Source: Candidatus Falkowbacteria bacterium UBA2355 (lineage in GTDB: Bacteria; Patescibacteriota; Patescibacteriia; Patescibacteriales; Patescibacteriaceae). From it: DNA of 55,229 nt. Below, one piece after another: positions 30,904 through 39,240 of the stretch (position 1 is its first letter; the number at the start of each line of letters is the position of its first letter). Below the pieces are notes generated by a model. The model saw only the letters and a list, made by a program, of their open reading frames with translations. It searched no databases and was not told where the DNA came from. The translations under genes were made by a program, and so were the position numbers. The stretch is taken from contig DDTV01000014.1 of the NCBI GenBank assembly GCA_002344425.1, positions 444-55,672 of the forward strand. Reading direction: 5' to 3'.

Positions 30904-32073
30904 ATGGGCAAGACGCATATTCTCGGTGTTCCGATTGACATTTTGAGCCCAGCTGAACTCGGGCGAGCAATTCGGCGTTTATTAGCCGGTCGACACGGAC
31001 ACATTGTCACTCCAAATCCAGAATTCCTGCTCCTGGCTCAGAAAAACCAGGAATTTTTTTCCGTGCTCGAAGAGGCTCATTTGTCAGTTCCGGACGGCAT
31101 TGGATTGAAGTTCGCCGGCTGGCTCAAAGGGGTTAATTTGCGACGCTACAGCGGCTCCAATCTGGTTTCCTATTTTCTAAAAATAGCCGACAAACTGCGT
31201 TTGCGCGTCGCGGTTGTTAATTGGAGCAAAGGATTATCCGGCGATGAAGATATAATACGTTCTATTAAGCGCCGTCATCCTCATCTTAAGCTCTTGGTTT
31301 TTTCAATGGAGCAAGACTCTCATAATTATGACGTACAACGCTTGCGCTCGTTTCACCCCGATATTGCCTTTGTTGCTTTAGGGGCGCCGTGGCAAGACAT
31401 TTTCATCCGGCGTCGTTTATTGCGAGACATTCCGACTCTGCGTTTTGCTATGGGGGTCGGAGGCAGTTTTGATTTTTTGACCGGCAAAGTGCGGCGAGCG
31501 CCGCGCGCCATTCAATTTTTGGGATTTGAATGGTTTTGGCGCTTATTGCAACAACCTTGGCGTTTCAAGCGGATATATAATGCCGTTATTAAATTCCCAA
31601 TCGCCGTTATCGGCTGGCAATTCCGTCGCTTCAAATATCGGCCGAACGTCGTCGCTATGATAATTAATAAACAGGGCGAGGTTTTATTATTGAACGTGGC
31701 CGGACGAAGAAACTATTGGGGTTTGCCTCAGGGCGGAGTTGAAAGAAGGGAAACACTGGAAGAGGCTGTACGCCGCGAAGTCGCCGAAGAAACCGGCTTG
31801 ACTAAATTAAGAATAAAGGCTTTATTTCCCAATACCTATCAATATGATTGGCCGAAGCATTATACTCATTCCGGTTATAAAGGCCAGCGGCAAAGTTTTT
31901 TCATTATGGAATATGACGGACCTCGTTCCAGCGTTCGTATTAACCCGATTGAACACAAAGGCTATCGCTGGGTTCGGCTTGAACATTTGATCAGGGCTTC
32001 TAGCCCGGTTCATCGCCAGCAATATCAGATTTTCTTGGATAAATATTATGAAATCAAAAAACGGCAAAATTAA
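30904..32073 (+). CDS. WecG/TagA glycosyltransferase fused to an RppH-like Nudix domain
   Basis: 389 aa. Residues 1-240 are a WecG/TagA/CpsF (GT26) enzyme: 'HIVTPNPEFLLLAQ' (catalytic-type Thr36), 'SVPDGIGLKFAGW' (Asp64), 'VALGAPWQD' and 'MGVGGSFDFLTGKVRRAP'. Such enzymes add N-acetylmannosamine-type sugars to lipid-linked GlcNAc. Residues about 248-389 are a Nudix hydrolase with the full box GX5EX7REUXEEXGU (about 277-299, 'GGVERRETLEEAVRREVAEE') and an RppH-like 'GYKGQRQSFFIM'. The join is in one open frame without a stop. A nucleotide-sugar or nucleoside-diphosphate housekeeping role for the Nudix part is possible. It overlaps murG by 26 bases. Confidence 0.88.
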   Translation: MGKTHILGVPIDILSPAELGRAIRRLLAGRHGHIVTPNPEFLLLAQKNQEFFSVLEEAHLSVPDGIGLKFAGWLKGVNLRRYSGSNLVSYFLKIADKLRLRVAVVNWSKGLSGDEDIIRSIKRRHPHLKLLVFSMEQDSHNYDVQRLRSFHPDIAFVALGAPWQDIFIRRRLLRDIPTLRFAMGVGGSFDFLTGKVRRAPRAIQFLGFEWFWRLLQQPWRFKRIYNAVIKFPIAVIGWQFRRFKYRPNVVAMIINKQGEVLLLNVAGRRNYWGLPQGGVERRETLEEAVRREVAEETGLTKLRIKALFPNTYQYDWPKHYTHSGYKGQRQSFFIMEYDGPRSSVRINPIEHKGYRWVRLEHLIRASSPVHRQQYQIFLDKYYEIKKRQN

Positions 32074-33103
32074 AATTATCTTAAGCGGTGGCGGTACAGG
32101 CGGTTCAGTTACGCCGCTTTTGGCTATCGCCGAAACTTTGGGAGATGATTATTATTTTACATGGATCGGAACCAACAACGGCATTGAACGCCAGATGACT
32201 GAAGGTTATCCCTTTGTTTACATTCCAATTCCGGCCGGCAAATTGCGACGCTATTTTTCTTTTCATAATCTGCTTGATATCTTCAATATCATTTCGGGCT
32301 TGGTGCAATGTCTTTTTATTTTAAAAAAGGAAAAGCCCGATTTGATTATTTCGGCCGGCGGTTTTGTCAGCGTTCCCGTGGCCTGGGCCGCTAAACTATT
32401 AAATATTAAGGTGATTATTCACCAGCAAGATATTCGTCCCGGGTTGGCCAACAGATTAATGGCCCCCTGCGCTTCTATAATTACAACTGCCTTTGAAAAA
32501 AGCGTTGAGGATTACGGCAAGAAAGCCGTCTGGATTGGCAATCCGATTCGCTCCATTTTCCTTTCCGTTAAAGCGCGTGAAAATAAGCGGCCGTGTATTT
32601 TGATTTTGGGCGGTGGTACGGGTTCAGAATCAATAAACCGCTTGGTTCAAGAATCAATCGAAGGTATTGTTACCTTTGCTGAAGTTGTCCATATTACCGG
32701 CAAGCATAACGCCAAATCGCGTCTGACAAAAGATGTTGGGTCTTATCAATCTTATGACTTGCTTGATAATACTCATATCGCGCAAGCTATGGCCAAGGCT
32801 GATATTGTCGTGACGCGCGCCGGTCTCGGCACCTTGTCAGAATTGTCTTTCTTGGGCAAACCGTCGGTAATAATTCCTATCCCTGATTCGCACCAAGAAG
32901 ATAATGCTGATTATTTTTTTGAACATCAGGCCGCAATTGTCTTAAATCAAAAAACATTAAACTCTGAAATCTTCATTTCAACCTTGAAAGAGCTGTGCAC
33001 TAGTCAAGCAAGGCGCGAAGAATTGGCTTCTAATATTAAGAAAGCCATGAAACAGGGGGCGAATGAGGCTATGAAACAAATAATCAATAGATTAATTTTT
33101 TAA
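32048..33103 (+). CDS. murG: MurG, lipid II-forming GlcNAc transferase
   Basis: 351 aa, GT28 fold. The N-terminal loop reads 'GGGTGGSVTPLLAIAE' (residues 14-29), where Escherichia coli MurG has GGTGGH; the conserved His is Ser20 here. Further motifs: 'PDLIISAGGFVSVPVAWAAK', 'IIHQQDIRPGLANRLMAP', 'ILGGGTGSESIN', 'VVTRAGLGTLSELSFLGKPS' and 'IPIPDSHQEDNADYF' (donor-binding region). It transfers GlcNAc from UDP-GlcNAc to lipid I on the inner membrane face. It is followed by murC after 4 bases. The His-to-Ser change may be lineage-wide, so it does not by itself argue against activity. Confidence 0.92.
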   Translation: MKSKNGKIKIILSGGGTGGSVTPLLAIAETLGDDYYFTWIGTNNGIERQMTEGYPFVYIPIPAGKLRRYFSFHNLLDIFNIISGLVQCLFILKKEKPDLIISAGGFVSVPVAWAAKLLNIKVIIHQQDIRPGLANRLMAPCASIITTAFEKSVEDYGKKAVWIGNPIRSIFLSVKARENKRPCILILGGGTGSESINRLVQESIEGIVTFAEVVHITGKHNAKSRLTKDVGSYQSYDLLDNTHIAQAMAKADIVVTRAGLGTLSELSFLGKPSVIIPIPDSHQEDNADYFFEHQAAIVLNQKTLNSEIFISTLKELCTSQARREELASNIKKAMKQGANEAMKQIINRLIF

Positions 33104-33107
33104 AGCC

Positions 33108-34502
33108 GTGGATTTGTCTAAAATCAAGAAAATATACATGATCGGCATAAAAGGCGTGGGGATGACCATGCTGGCCGAGTTTTTGGCGCATGAAGGTTAT
33201 GAAATAAGCGGTTCGGACCTTGCTGACAAATTTATGACCGACGAGGTATTAAAGAAAGCGGGGATTAAGGTTTTTGAAAATTTTGACGCAAAACATCTTG
33301 ATGATCACTTTGATTTGGTTGTTTACTCAACGGCTTATAACGAAAGCAATTTAGAGTTGAAGACGGCTTTGGAAAAAAAGTATAAAGTGGCGACCTTTGC
33401 CGAAGTCTTGGGCGCGGTTTTCAATACGCATAAGGGCATAGCGGTTTGCGGCAGTCACGGCAAAACAACGGTTTCGGCCTGGCTCGGCTTTGTATTGGAA
33501 GGTTGCGGTTTAGAACCCAATGTTATGGTCGGCGCTCGCGTCCCGCAATTTAAAGGTTCGAGTTTGATCGGTAAATCAAATTTATTGGTTATTGAAGCGG
33601 ATGAATATCAAAATAAGCTTCAATATTTTTCACCCAAAGCCATTGTCTTGAATAATATTGATTATGATCATCCGGATTTTTTCCCGGATATGGAAAGCTA
33701 TGAAGAGGTTTTTGCCGAGTTCATAGCCAAGTTGCCGAAATCCGGTCTATTGATTGCCAACTTTGATGACAGCCGCGTTCGGCGCTTAGCCGGCGTATGC
33801 CTTGGCCGAGTTGTCAGTTATGGTTTTGGCAAAGGAGCAGATTATATTATCAGCGAAGCCAAACAGGATTATGCCAACCAATATTTCGTTTTGAAATTAA
33901 AAACCGAAGACGGTTTAACCGACATCGGCAGTTTCCGCATCAATCTTTTGGGCAAACACAATATCGCCAACGCCGCCGCTGTAATTGTTACTGCGATTGA
34001 GTTGGGGGCTGATTTGAATGATCTCCGCCGTTCGCTTGAAGAATTTACCGGTACGGCGCGGCGCTTGCAAACTTTGGGGACTTTTCGCGGCGCTTTGATT
34101 TTGGACGATTACGCGCATCACCCGACTGAAATAAAAACAACTCTCGAGGGAGTCAGAAAGAAATATCCGAAAAAGAATTTACGGGTTGTTTTTCATCCTC
34201 ATACCTTTAGCCGAACAGAAGCTTTGTTAAATGATTTTGCCGGCAGTTTTCTCAAAGCTAACGAAGTGATTGTTCTAAATATTTACGCTTCAGCTCGTGA
34301 AGCCGCCGGAACCATTAGCGGAGAAGATGTCGCAAGGGCCATAGCCGGTCAGGCGGGAGCAAAACAAAGCGTTAAATATCTTCCGACACTCGAGGAAGCT
34401 GAGGATTATCTTCGCTCAACCGCTAACGGCAATGATGTGATAGTATTGATGGGCGCCGGCGACGTCTTTAGAATCGGCGAGAATTTATTGGGTTTAATAT
34501 GA
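33108..34502 (+). CDS. murC: UDP-N-acetylmuramate--L-alanine ligase MurC
   Basis: 464 aa from a GTG start. N-terminal UDP-binding domain with 'MIGIKGVGMTMLAEFL' and 'ISGSDL'. Central ATPase domain with 'VCGSHGKTTVSAW' and 'EADEYQNKLQYF' (Mg-binding). C-terminal domain with 'LDDYAHHPTEIKTTL', 'FHPHTFSRTEALLNDF' and 'LMGAGDVFRIG'. 'DDYAHHPTEI' is diagnostic for MurC (or the Mpl relative). It adds the first amino acid to UDP-MurNAc in the cytoplasm. Its TGA stop overlaps the ATG of murB (ATGA), showing translational coupling and that UGA is a stop codon here. Confidence 0.92.
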   Translation: MDLSKIKKIYMIGIKGVGMTMLAEFLAHEGYEISGSDLADKFMTDEVLKKAGIKVFENFDAKHLDDHFDLVVYSTAYNESNLELKTALEKKYKVATFAEVLGAVFNTHKGIAVCGSHGKTTVSAWLGFVLEGCGLEPNVMVGARVPQFKGSSLIGKSNLLVIEADEYQNKLQYFSPKAIVLNNIDYDHPDFFPDMESYEEVFAEFIAKLPKSGLLIANFDDSRVRRLAGVCLGRVVSYGFGKGADYIISEAKQDYANQYFVLKLKTEDGLTDIGSFRINLLGKHNIANAAAVIVTAIELGADLNDLRRSLEEFTGTARRLQTLGTFRGALILDDYAHHPTEIKTTLEGVRKKYPKKNLRVVFHPHTFSRTEALLNDFAGSFLKANEVIVLNIYASAREAAGTISGEDVARAIAGQAGAKQSVKYLPTLEEAEDYLRSTANGNDVIVLMGAGDVFRIGENLLGLI

Positions 34503-35443
34503 TTCAGAATAAAATCAAACAAAATTATCCCTTAGCCGAGTTATCGACTTATAAAATAGGCGGTCCGGCAGAATATTTTTTACAGGCCGAGAGCCAAGAA
34601 GAGATTGAAGAAGCCTTTGCTTTTGCCAAAGCGCAAAATTTACCGGTAACCATTCTCGGCGGTGGTTCGAATATTTTAATTAACGACCAAGGCGTCAAAG
34701 GGCTAGTTATAAAATTGCATAATCAGGAAATTGAAATTAAGGGTGATGAAGTCCTTTGCGGCGCGGGCGTCGAAGTAAAAACCATTGCCGAATTGGCTTT
34801 TGAAAAAAATCTTTCCGGAATAGAATGGTCAATCGGTATTCCGGGAAGCATGGGCGGGGCGATTCGAGGCAATGCCGGAGCCCATGGCGGCTCATTCGAC
34901 CAAGTGGTTGAGTTGGTCAGAGTTTTTGATTGCGAAAAATTTTTGTGGGTTGATTGCATGCCCGAAGATTGCGGTTTTGCCTATCGATCAAGCCGTTTTA
35001 AAACAGAACCGCATTATATTATTTGGGAAGTCCAACTTCGCCTAAAAGCTACCGAGGATAAGACTGCAATGGAAAAAGTGATGAATGAGTATAGGGAATA
35101 TCGCCGGACAAGCCAGCCCAAGGAGCCGAGTGCCGGCTGTGTTTTTAAAAACTTTTTTGCCAAGGACATAGAAGAAGCTAATAAAGATTTATTTGCGCGT
35201 GCCGAAAAAGACCAGAAGATCAGGGGCGGAAAAATCGGCGCCGGCTATTTAATAGAAATATTGAATCTCAAGGGCAGTTCTATCGGCGGAGCTAAAATCT
35301 CCGAACAGCATGCCAACTTTTTGGTTAATGTTGAAAAAGCCAGCGCGGCCGATGTCAGGGCTTTGATTAATAAAATCAAGACCGAGGTTAAAAAAGAATT
35401 GGCTGTTGATATGGAAGAGGAGATTCAGTATATCGGGTTTTAG
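34499..35443 (+). CDS. murB: UDP-N-acetylenolpyruvoylglucosamine reductase MurB
   Basis: 314 aa. FAD-binding motifs 'YKIGGPAEYFL', 'VTILGGGSNILI', 'GIPGSMGGAIRGNAGAHGG' and 'FAYRSSRFK'. The catalytic loop 'EPSAGCVFKNFF' has Cys where some MurB have Ser, as in type II enzymes. 'IGAGYLIEIL' and 'AKISEQHANFLVN' complete the C-terminal domain, with a catalytic-type Glu in 'MEEEIQYIGF'. It makes UDP-MurNAc using NADPH, the substrate for MurC encoded just upstream. It overlaps murC by 4 bases. MurA, MurD and MurE are not in the window. Confidence 0.93.
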   Translation: MIQNKIKQNYPLAELSTYKIGGPAEYFLQAESQEEIEEAFAFAKAQNLPVTILGGGSNILINDQGVKGLVIKLHNQEIEIKGDEVLCGAGVEVKTIAELAFEKNLSGIEWSIGIPGSMGGAIRGNAGAHGGSFDQVVELVRVFDCEKFLWVDCMPEDCGFAYRSSRFKTEPHYIIWEVQLRLKATEDKTAMEKVMNEYREYRRTSQPKEPSAGCVFKNFFAKDIEEANKDLFARAEKDQKIRGGKIGAGYLIEILNLKGSSIGGAKISEQHANFLVNVEKASAADVRALINKIKTEVKKELAVDMEEEIQYIGF

Positions 35444-35448
35444 GTTAC

Positions 35449-35477
35449 TTGATTTTTTCTTAAAAATTAGCTATATT
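35449..35477 (+). promoter_or_regulatory. promoter of the MFP-ABC operon
   Basis: TTGATT (35449-35454), 17 bp, TATATT (35472-35477). The leader is about 17 nt with no ribosome-binding site. Confidence 0.6.
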
Positions 35478-35500
35478 AGGATTGCTTTTATATATATTTT

Positions 35501-37255
35501 ATGAAGATTCAGAAAAAATATTGGGTTTTAATAATAATCGTCCTTCTGATCGGAGGAAGCGTTGTTTACGGTTTGATGAATAAAAAACCAACGGTTGAAT
35601 ATACTACGGCCGATGTAAGTCGCGGTACCTTGCTTCAATCGGTCAGCGAAACGGGTACCATAACCCCGGCCAAGGAAATCGAACTCAATTTTGCAATCAG
35701 CGGACAGCTAAGCAAGGTTAATGTCAAAGTAGGCGACCAGGTTGTCCCTGATCAGGCTTTGGGAGAGATTGATTCCTCAAGCTTGGCCATTAGACGCCAA
35801 GAGGCGCAGGCCAACTTGAACGTTGTTGAAGCCAATGTGCGCCAAGCTCAAGCCAATTACGATTCGGCGCGTCGCGAATATGACAAATTGTCAGCCAGCC
35901 TTAACGAAGCTTTGAAGCAAGCTGAAAAAACCAAAAGCGATTTGGAAGACAGTGGACCATCGACAGTTACAACCAGTGAACAGGCCATTGTAACGGCTCG
36001 TTCCTCTCTGAACAGCACCAAGTCGACTTACCAACAAGGCATTGATAATAAAAACGCGGCGCTTAAAACCACAATCCAAAGCAAGTTGGCAGGAGCCAGT
36101 ACCTCGCTTGAAGCAATCAATCGGATTTTGCTTGATGATGATCTTAAGCCGACCTTTAGCGTTAAAAACAGTTCGCTCATATCATTATCCAAGAATGGTC
36201 ACGCTGCCGCTTCCAGTTTGGTCACATCGGCAAACAACAGTTTGAATTACGATTCGACGCATGCCGCTTTGGCAAAAGTTTTCGAAGCGCTTAATTACAC
36301 CTTCGCAGCCTTGGAAGCTTCTATTCCGAATGAGAATTATACACAAAGCGAATTGTCAGCCGCCAAAACAAGTATTGATGGCCAAATTACCGTTACTTCA
36401 ACAGCTATCAGTTCTCTGCAATCAGCCAAACAAGCGGTTGAAGATGCGACGTTGGCATATGACACCAATGTTTTGTCGGCCGAACACGCATTGAGCCAGG
36501 CTCAAGTAAACTATGAGAACGCATTATTGGCCGCGCGCAATGCCGCCTCTACCGCGCGTTATAACAGAGATCAGCAATTGGCTTCCGCCCAAACTCGCAT
36601 TGATAGCGCTTTGTCTTCCTTAAACGTCGCTCAGGCTCAAGTCGGCCAGGCAAGCGCCAATGTCGCCTTGATTCAAGATCAGTTGTCGGACAATATTTTG
36701 AAATCTCCGATCAAGGGACTTATTACGAAAATTAATTATGAAGTCGGAGAACAGGTCACGGCTCAAAAAGCTTTTGTCTCCGTGTTAACCGAAAACAATT
36801 ATCAAATCGAAGTGGATATTTCGGAAACCGATATAGCCAAACTCAAATTCAATGATACGGCTGAAATTACTCTTGACGCCCTCGGTCCGGATATTAAATT
36901 CGAAGGCAAGGTCTACTTTATCGAACCTGCCGCAACCGTTATTCAAGGCGTGACATATTACAAAGTTAAAATAAGTTTTGATCCCGGTACTCAGCCTTCA
37001 GTAAAACCGGGAATGACCGCCAGCGCGGTTATTATGACCGCTAAGCGGGAAAATGTTCTGATTATGCCGGCTCGAGCTGTTGTTGAAAAAAACGGCAATG
37101 GTCAAATCGTCCGTATTTTGCAAGCCGATAACACGATTCGCGAAAATCCGGTCAGCGTAGGTTTGGCGGGCGATGACGGTTTGGTTGAAGTTCTGTCGGG
37201 CGTTAATGAAGGCGATAAAGTAGTTACCTTTATTAAAGATTCAAGTAAAAAATAA
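35501..37255 (+). CDS. HlyD/MacA-type membrane fusion protein with enlarged coiled coil
   Basis: 584 aa. An N-terminal membrane anchor (about 8-25) is followed by a lipoyl-type half motif ('TGTITPAKEIELNFAISGQL'), then a very long Ala/Gln/Ser-rich helical region (about residues 95-395). The second lipoyl half follows ('DNILKSPIKGLITKINYEVG'), then a beta-barrel ('YQIEVDISETDIAKLKF') and a membrane-proximal domain ('PGMTASAVIM'). MacA-like proteins are usually 350-400 aa; the extra length is almost all in the helical hairpin. It is the first gene of an operon with an ABC ATPase (7-base gap) and two permeases, a MacAB-like exporter. In a cell without an outer membrane the hairpin's docking partner is unknown. 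Confidence 0.88.
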   Translation: MKIQKKYWVLIIIVLLIGGSVVYGLMNKKPTVEYTTADVSRGTLLQSVSETGTITPAKEIELNFAISGQLSKVNVKVGDQVVPDQALGEIDSSSLAIRRQEAQANLNVVEANVRQAQANYDSARREYDKLSASLNEALKQAEKTKSDLEDSGPSTVTTSEQAIVTARSSLNSTKSTYQQGIDNKNAALKTTIQSKLAGASTSLEAINRILLDDDLKPTFSVKNSSLISLSKNGHAAASSLVTSANNSLNYDSTHAALAKVFEALNYTFAALEASIPNENYTQSELSAAKTSIDGQITVTSTAISSLQSAKQAVEDATLAYDTNVLSAEHALSQAQVNYENALLAARNAASTARYNRDQQLASAQTRIDSALSSLNVAQAQVGQASANVALIQDQLSDNILKSPIKGLITKINYEVGEQVTAQKAFVSVLTENNYQIEVDISETDIAKLKFNDTAEITLDALGPDIKFEGKVYFIEPAATVIQGVTYYKVKISFDPGTQPSVKPGMTASAVIMTAKRENVLIMPARAVVEKNGNGQIVRILQADNTIRENPVSVGLAGDDGLVEVLSGVNEGDKVVTFIKDSSKK

Positions 37256-37262
37256 GTCGGCT

Positions 37263-37979
37263 ATGCTCATCAAGGTTGAGGGCCTGAAAAAAGATTACGT
37301 GAACGAGGAGGTCGTGACAAAGGTTTTGCACGGCCTCTCCTTTAGTATTGAAGAAGGGGAATTTGTTTCAATTATGGGCCCCTCGGGTTCGGGCAAATCA
37401 ACCTTAATGCATATTCTGGGTTTTCTTGATCGAGCTTCTCACGGCAAATATGAATTTGAAGGCCGCGACGTAACCTCTTTGTCTGATGATGAATTGGCGG
37501 CTTTCCGCAATGAGAAAATAGGTTTTGTCTTTCAGTCATTTAATCTTCTGCCGCGCACCAGCGTTTTAGAAAATGTTAAACTGCCTTTGCTTTATTCAAG
37601 CAAGCCTCATCATAATGCCACCAAGCGGGCACAGGAAGTTTTGGAACAGGTCGGCTTAGGCCATCGTCTCGGTTTTTTTACCAATCAAATCTCCGGCGGA
37701 GAAAAACAGCGCGTCGCGATCGCTCGCGCCTTAATCAACAATCCTTCGATTATTTTTGCAGATGAGCCGACCGGCAACTTGGATTCAAAATCCGGAACAC
37801 AAGTTATGGCTATCTTGCAGGCTTTGAACGATGCAGGTCATACGGTAATTCTCGTAACTCACGAAACCTTTACTTCCGAACACGCCAAACGAATTATTAT
37901 GATGAAGGACGGTTTGATTGTTGAAGATAAAAAGGTGACTCATCGCCGCATCGCCAAAGATACCGAGCTTATCAAGTAA
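37263..37979 (+). CDS. ABC transporter ATPase, MacB/LolD type
   Basis: 238 aa. Walker A 'GPSGSGKST', Q-loop 'FVFQSFNLLPRTSVLENV', signature 'ISGGEKQRVAIARAL', Walker B 'IIFADEPTGNLDS' and H-loop 'VILVTHE' are all present. 'TGNLDS' and 'FNLLPRTSVLENVKLPLLY' mark the MacB/LolD/FtsE subfamily that powers mechanotransmission-type export. The gene is tightly placed between the fusion protein and the two permeases (1-base gap downstream). Substrate cannot be predicted; surface glycan, lipoprotein or peptide export are options. Confidence 0.93.
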   Translation: MLIKVEGLKKDYVNEEVVTKVLHGLSFSIEEGEFVSIMGPSGSGKSTLMHILGFLDRASHGKYEFEGRDVTSLSDDELAAFRNEKIGFVFQSFNLLPRTSVLENVKLPLLYSSKPHHNATKRAQEVLEQVGLGHRLGFFTNQISGGEKQRVAIARALINNPSIIFADEPTGNLDSKSGTQVMAILQALNDAGHTVILVTHETFTSEHAKRIIMMKDGLIVEDKKVTHRRIAKDTELIK

Positions 37980-37980
37980 C

Positions 37981-39237
37981 ATGAGAAAAGATTATTATTC
38001 CAACATGATCAAAGGCGCCTTCAGCGCTTTGAATGCGAGCCGCCGTCGCAGTATTTTGACAATGCTCGGTATTATTATAGGAGTTGCCGCGGTCATAATT
38101 ATTATGGCCATAGGCTCCGGCGCCCAAGCTTTAATCCTTTCTCAATTTGAAACCTTCGGTTCTAATTTGATAGGCGTTCTTCCCGGCAAGTCAGAACAAA
38201 ACGGACCGCCGGCCGCTGTTTTCGGCGTAACTATCACTACCTTGACGCTTGATGATGCGATAGCGCTCGGCCAGAAAAATAACGTTCCCCACGCTATTGC
38301 CGTTGAACCGGTCAGCCAGGGCGCGGGTACGGCCACTTGGCGCAGTGAGAGCTATGATACGACTTTTTTCGGAACTAGCGCCGATTATATAGAAGTCGAG
38401 GGAGGCGAACTGGAGAGCGGGCGTTTTTTCAGCGCCGATGAAGTTGATTCAACGGCCCGCGTCGTAGTGTTGGGCAGTACTGTTAAAACAGAACTTTTTG
38501 GCCAAAGCGACGCTGTCGGACAAAACATTCGTTTAAAAAACACAGTTTTAACCGTTATCGGAGTTATGAAAGAGCGCGGAACCGTGGCTTTCCAAAATTA
38601 TGATGACCAAGTAATCTTGCCGATTACGACTTTGCAAAAATTAATTCTAGGCGTCAATCATCTCGGATTCTTGCGAGTGAAAGTTGATGACGGAGCCAAC
38701 ATAGAACAAACCATGATTGATGTTACCGAAACTTTGCGCGAGCGCCACGGCATAAAAGATTCGAGCGGTTTAAGCGACGATTTTACAATCCAAAGTTCGC
38801 GCGACGCCATTGAGACGCTGACAACCGTTACCAGCGGATTGAGTTTTTTCTTGGCGGCTATGGCGGCTTTATCGCTTTTGGTCGGAGGCATCGGAATCAT
38901 GAATATAATGTTAATCCGCGTTGTTGAACGTACTCGCGAAATCGGACTAAGACAGGCTTTGGGCGCACGGCGCTTTGATATCATGTCTCAATTTTTGACC
39001 GAGGCAACGGCTATTACTTTGTCCGGCGGCATTATCGGAATTGTGATTGGAGAATTAATGTCAGTGCTTATAACTTTAGTAGCTCAGCAAATGGGTTATG
39101 ATTGGCCTTTTAGTTTTTCATTGGTAGCGATTATCGTCGCCGTTTCAGTTTCGGTTGCCGTTGGTTTGATATTCGGACTTTATCCGGCGGCCAAGGCAAG
39201 TAAACTCGATCCTATCGAAGCTCTGCGTTACGAATAA
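37981..39237 (+). CDS. MacB-like ABC permease 1
   Basis: 418 aa with MacB/FtsX topology. One N-terminal helix with 'RRRSILTMLGIIIGVAAVII' is followed by a large extracytoplasmic domain (about 45-270, 'VVVLGSTVKTELFGQSDAVG'). Three C-terminal helices follow, with the FtsX-domain sequence 'VGGIGIMNIMLIRVVERTRE' and 'IGLRQALGARRFDIMSQFL'. The end 'LDPIEALRYE' is typical. It lies 3 bases before a second, related permease. They probably form a heterodimer instead of the usual MacB homodimer. Confidence 0.92.
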   Translation: MRKDYYSNMIKGAFSALNASRRRSILTMLGIIIGVAAVIIIMAIGSGAQALILSQFETFGSNLIGVLPGKSEQNGPPAAVFGVTITTLTLDDAIALGQKNNVPHAIAVEPVSQGAGTATWRSESYDTTFFGTSADYIEVEGGELESGRFFSADEVDSTARVVVLGSTVKTELFGQSDAVGQNIRLKNTVLTVIGVMKERGTVAFQNYDDQVILPITTLQKLILGVNHLGFLRVKVDDGANIEQTMIDVTETLRERHGIKDSSGLSDDFTIQSSRDAIETLTTVTSGLSFFLAAMAALSLLVGGIGIMNIMLIRVVERTREIGLRQALGARRFDIMSQFLTEATAITLSGGIIGIVIGELMSVLITLVAQQMGYDWPFSFSLVAIIVAVSVSVAVGLIFGLYPAAKASKLDPIEALRYE

Positions 39238-39240
39238 AAT

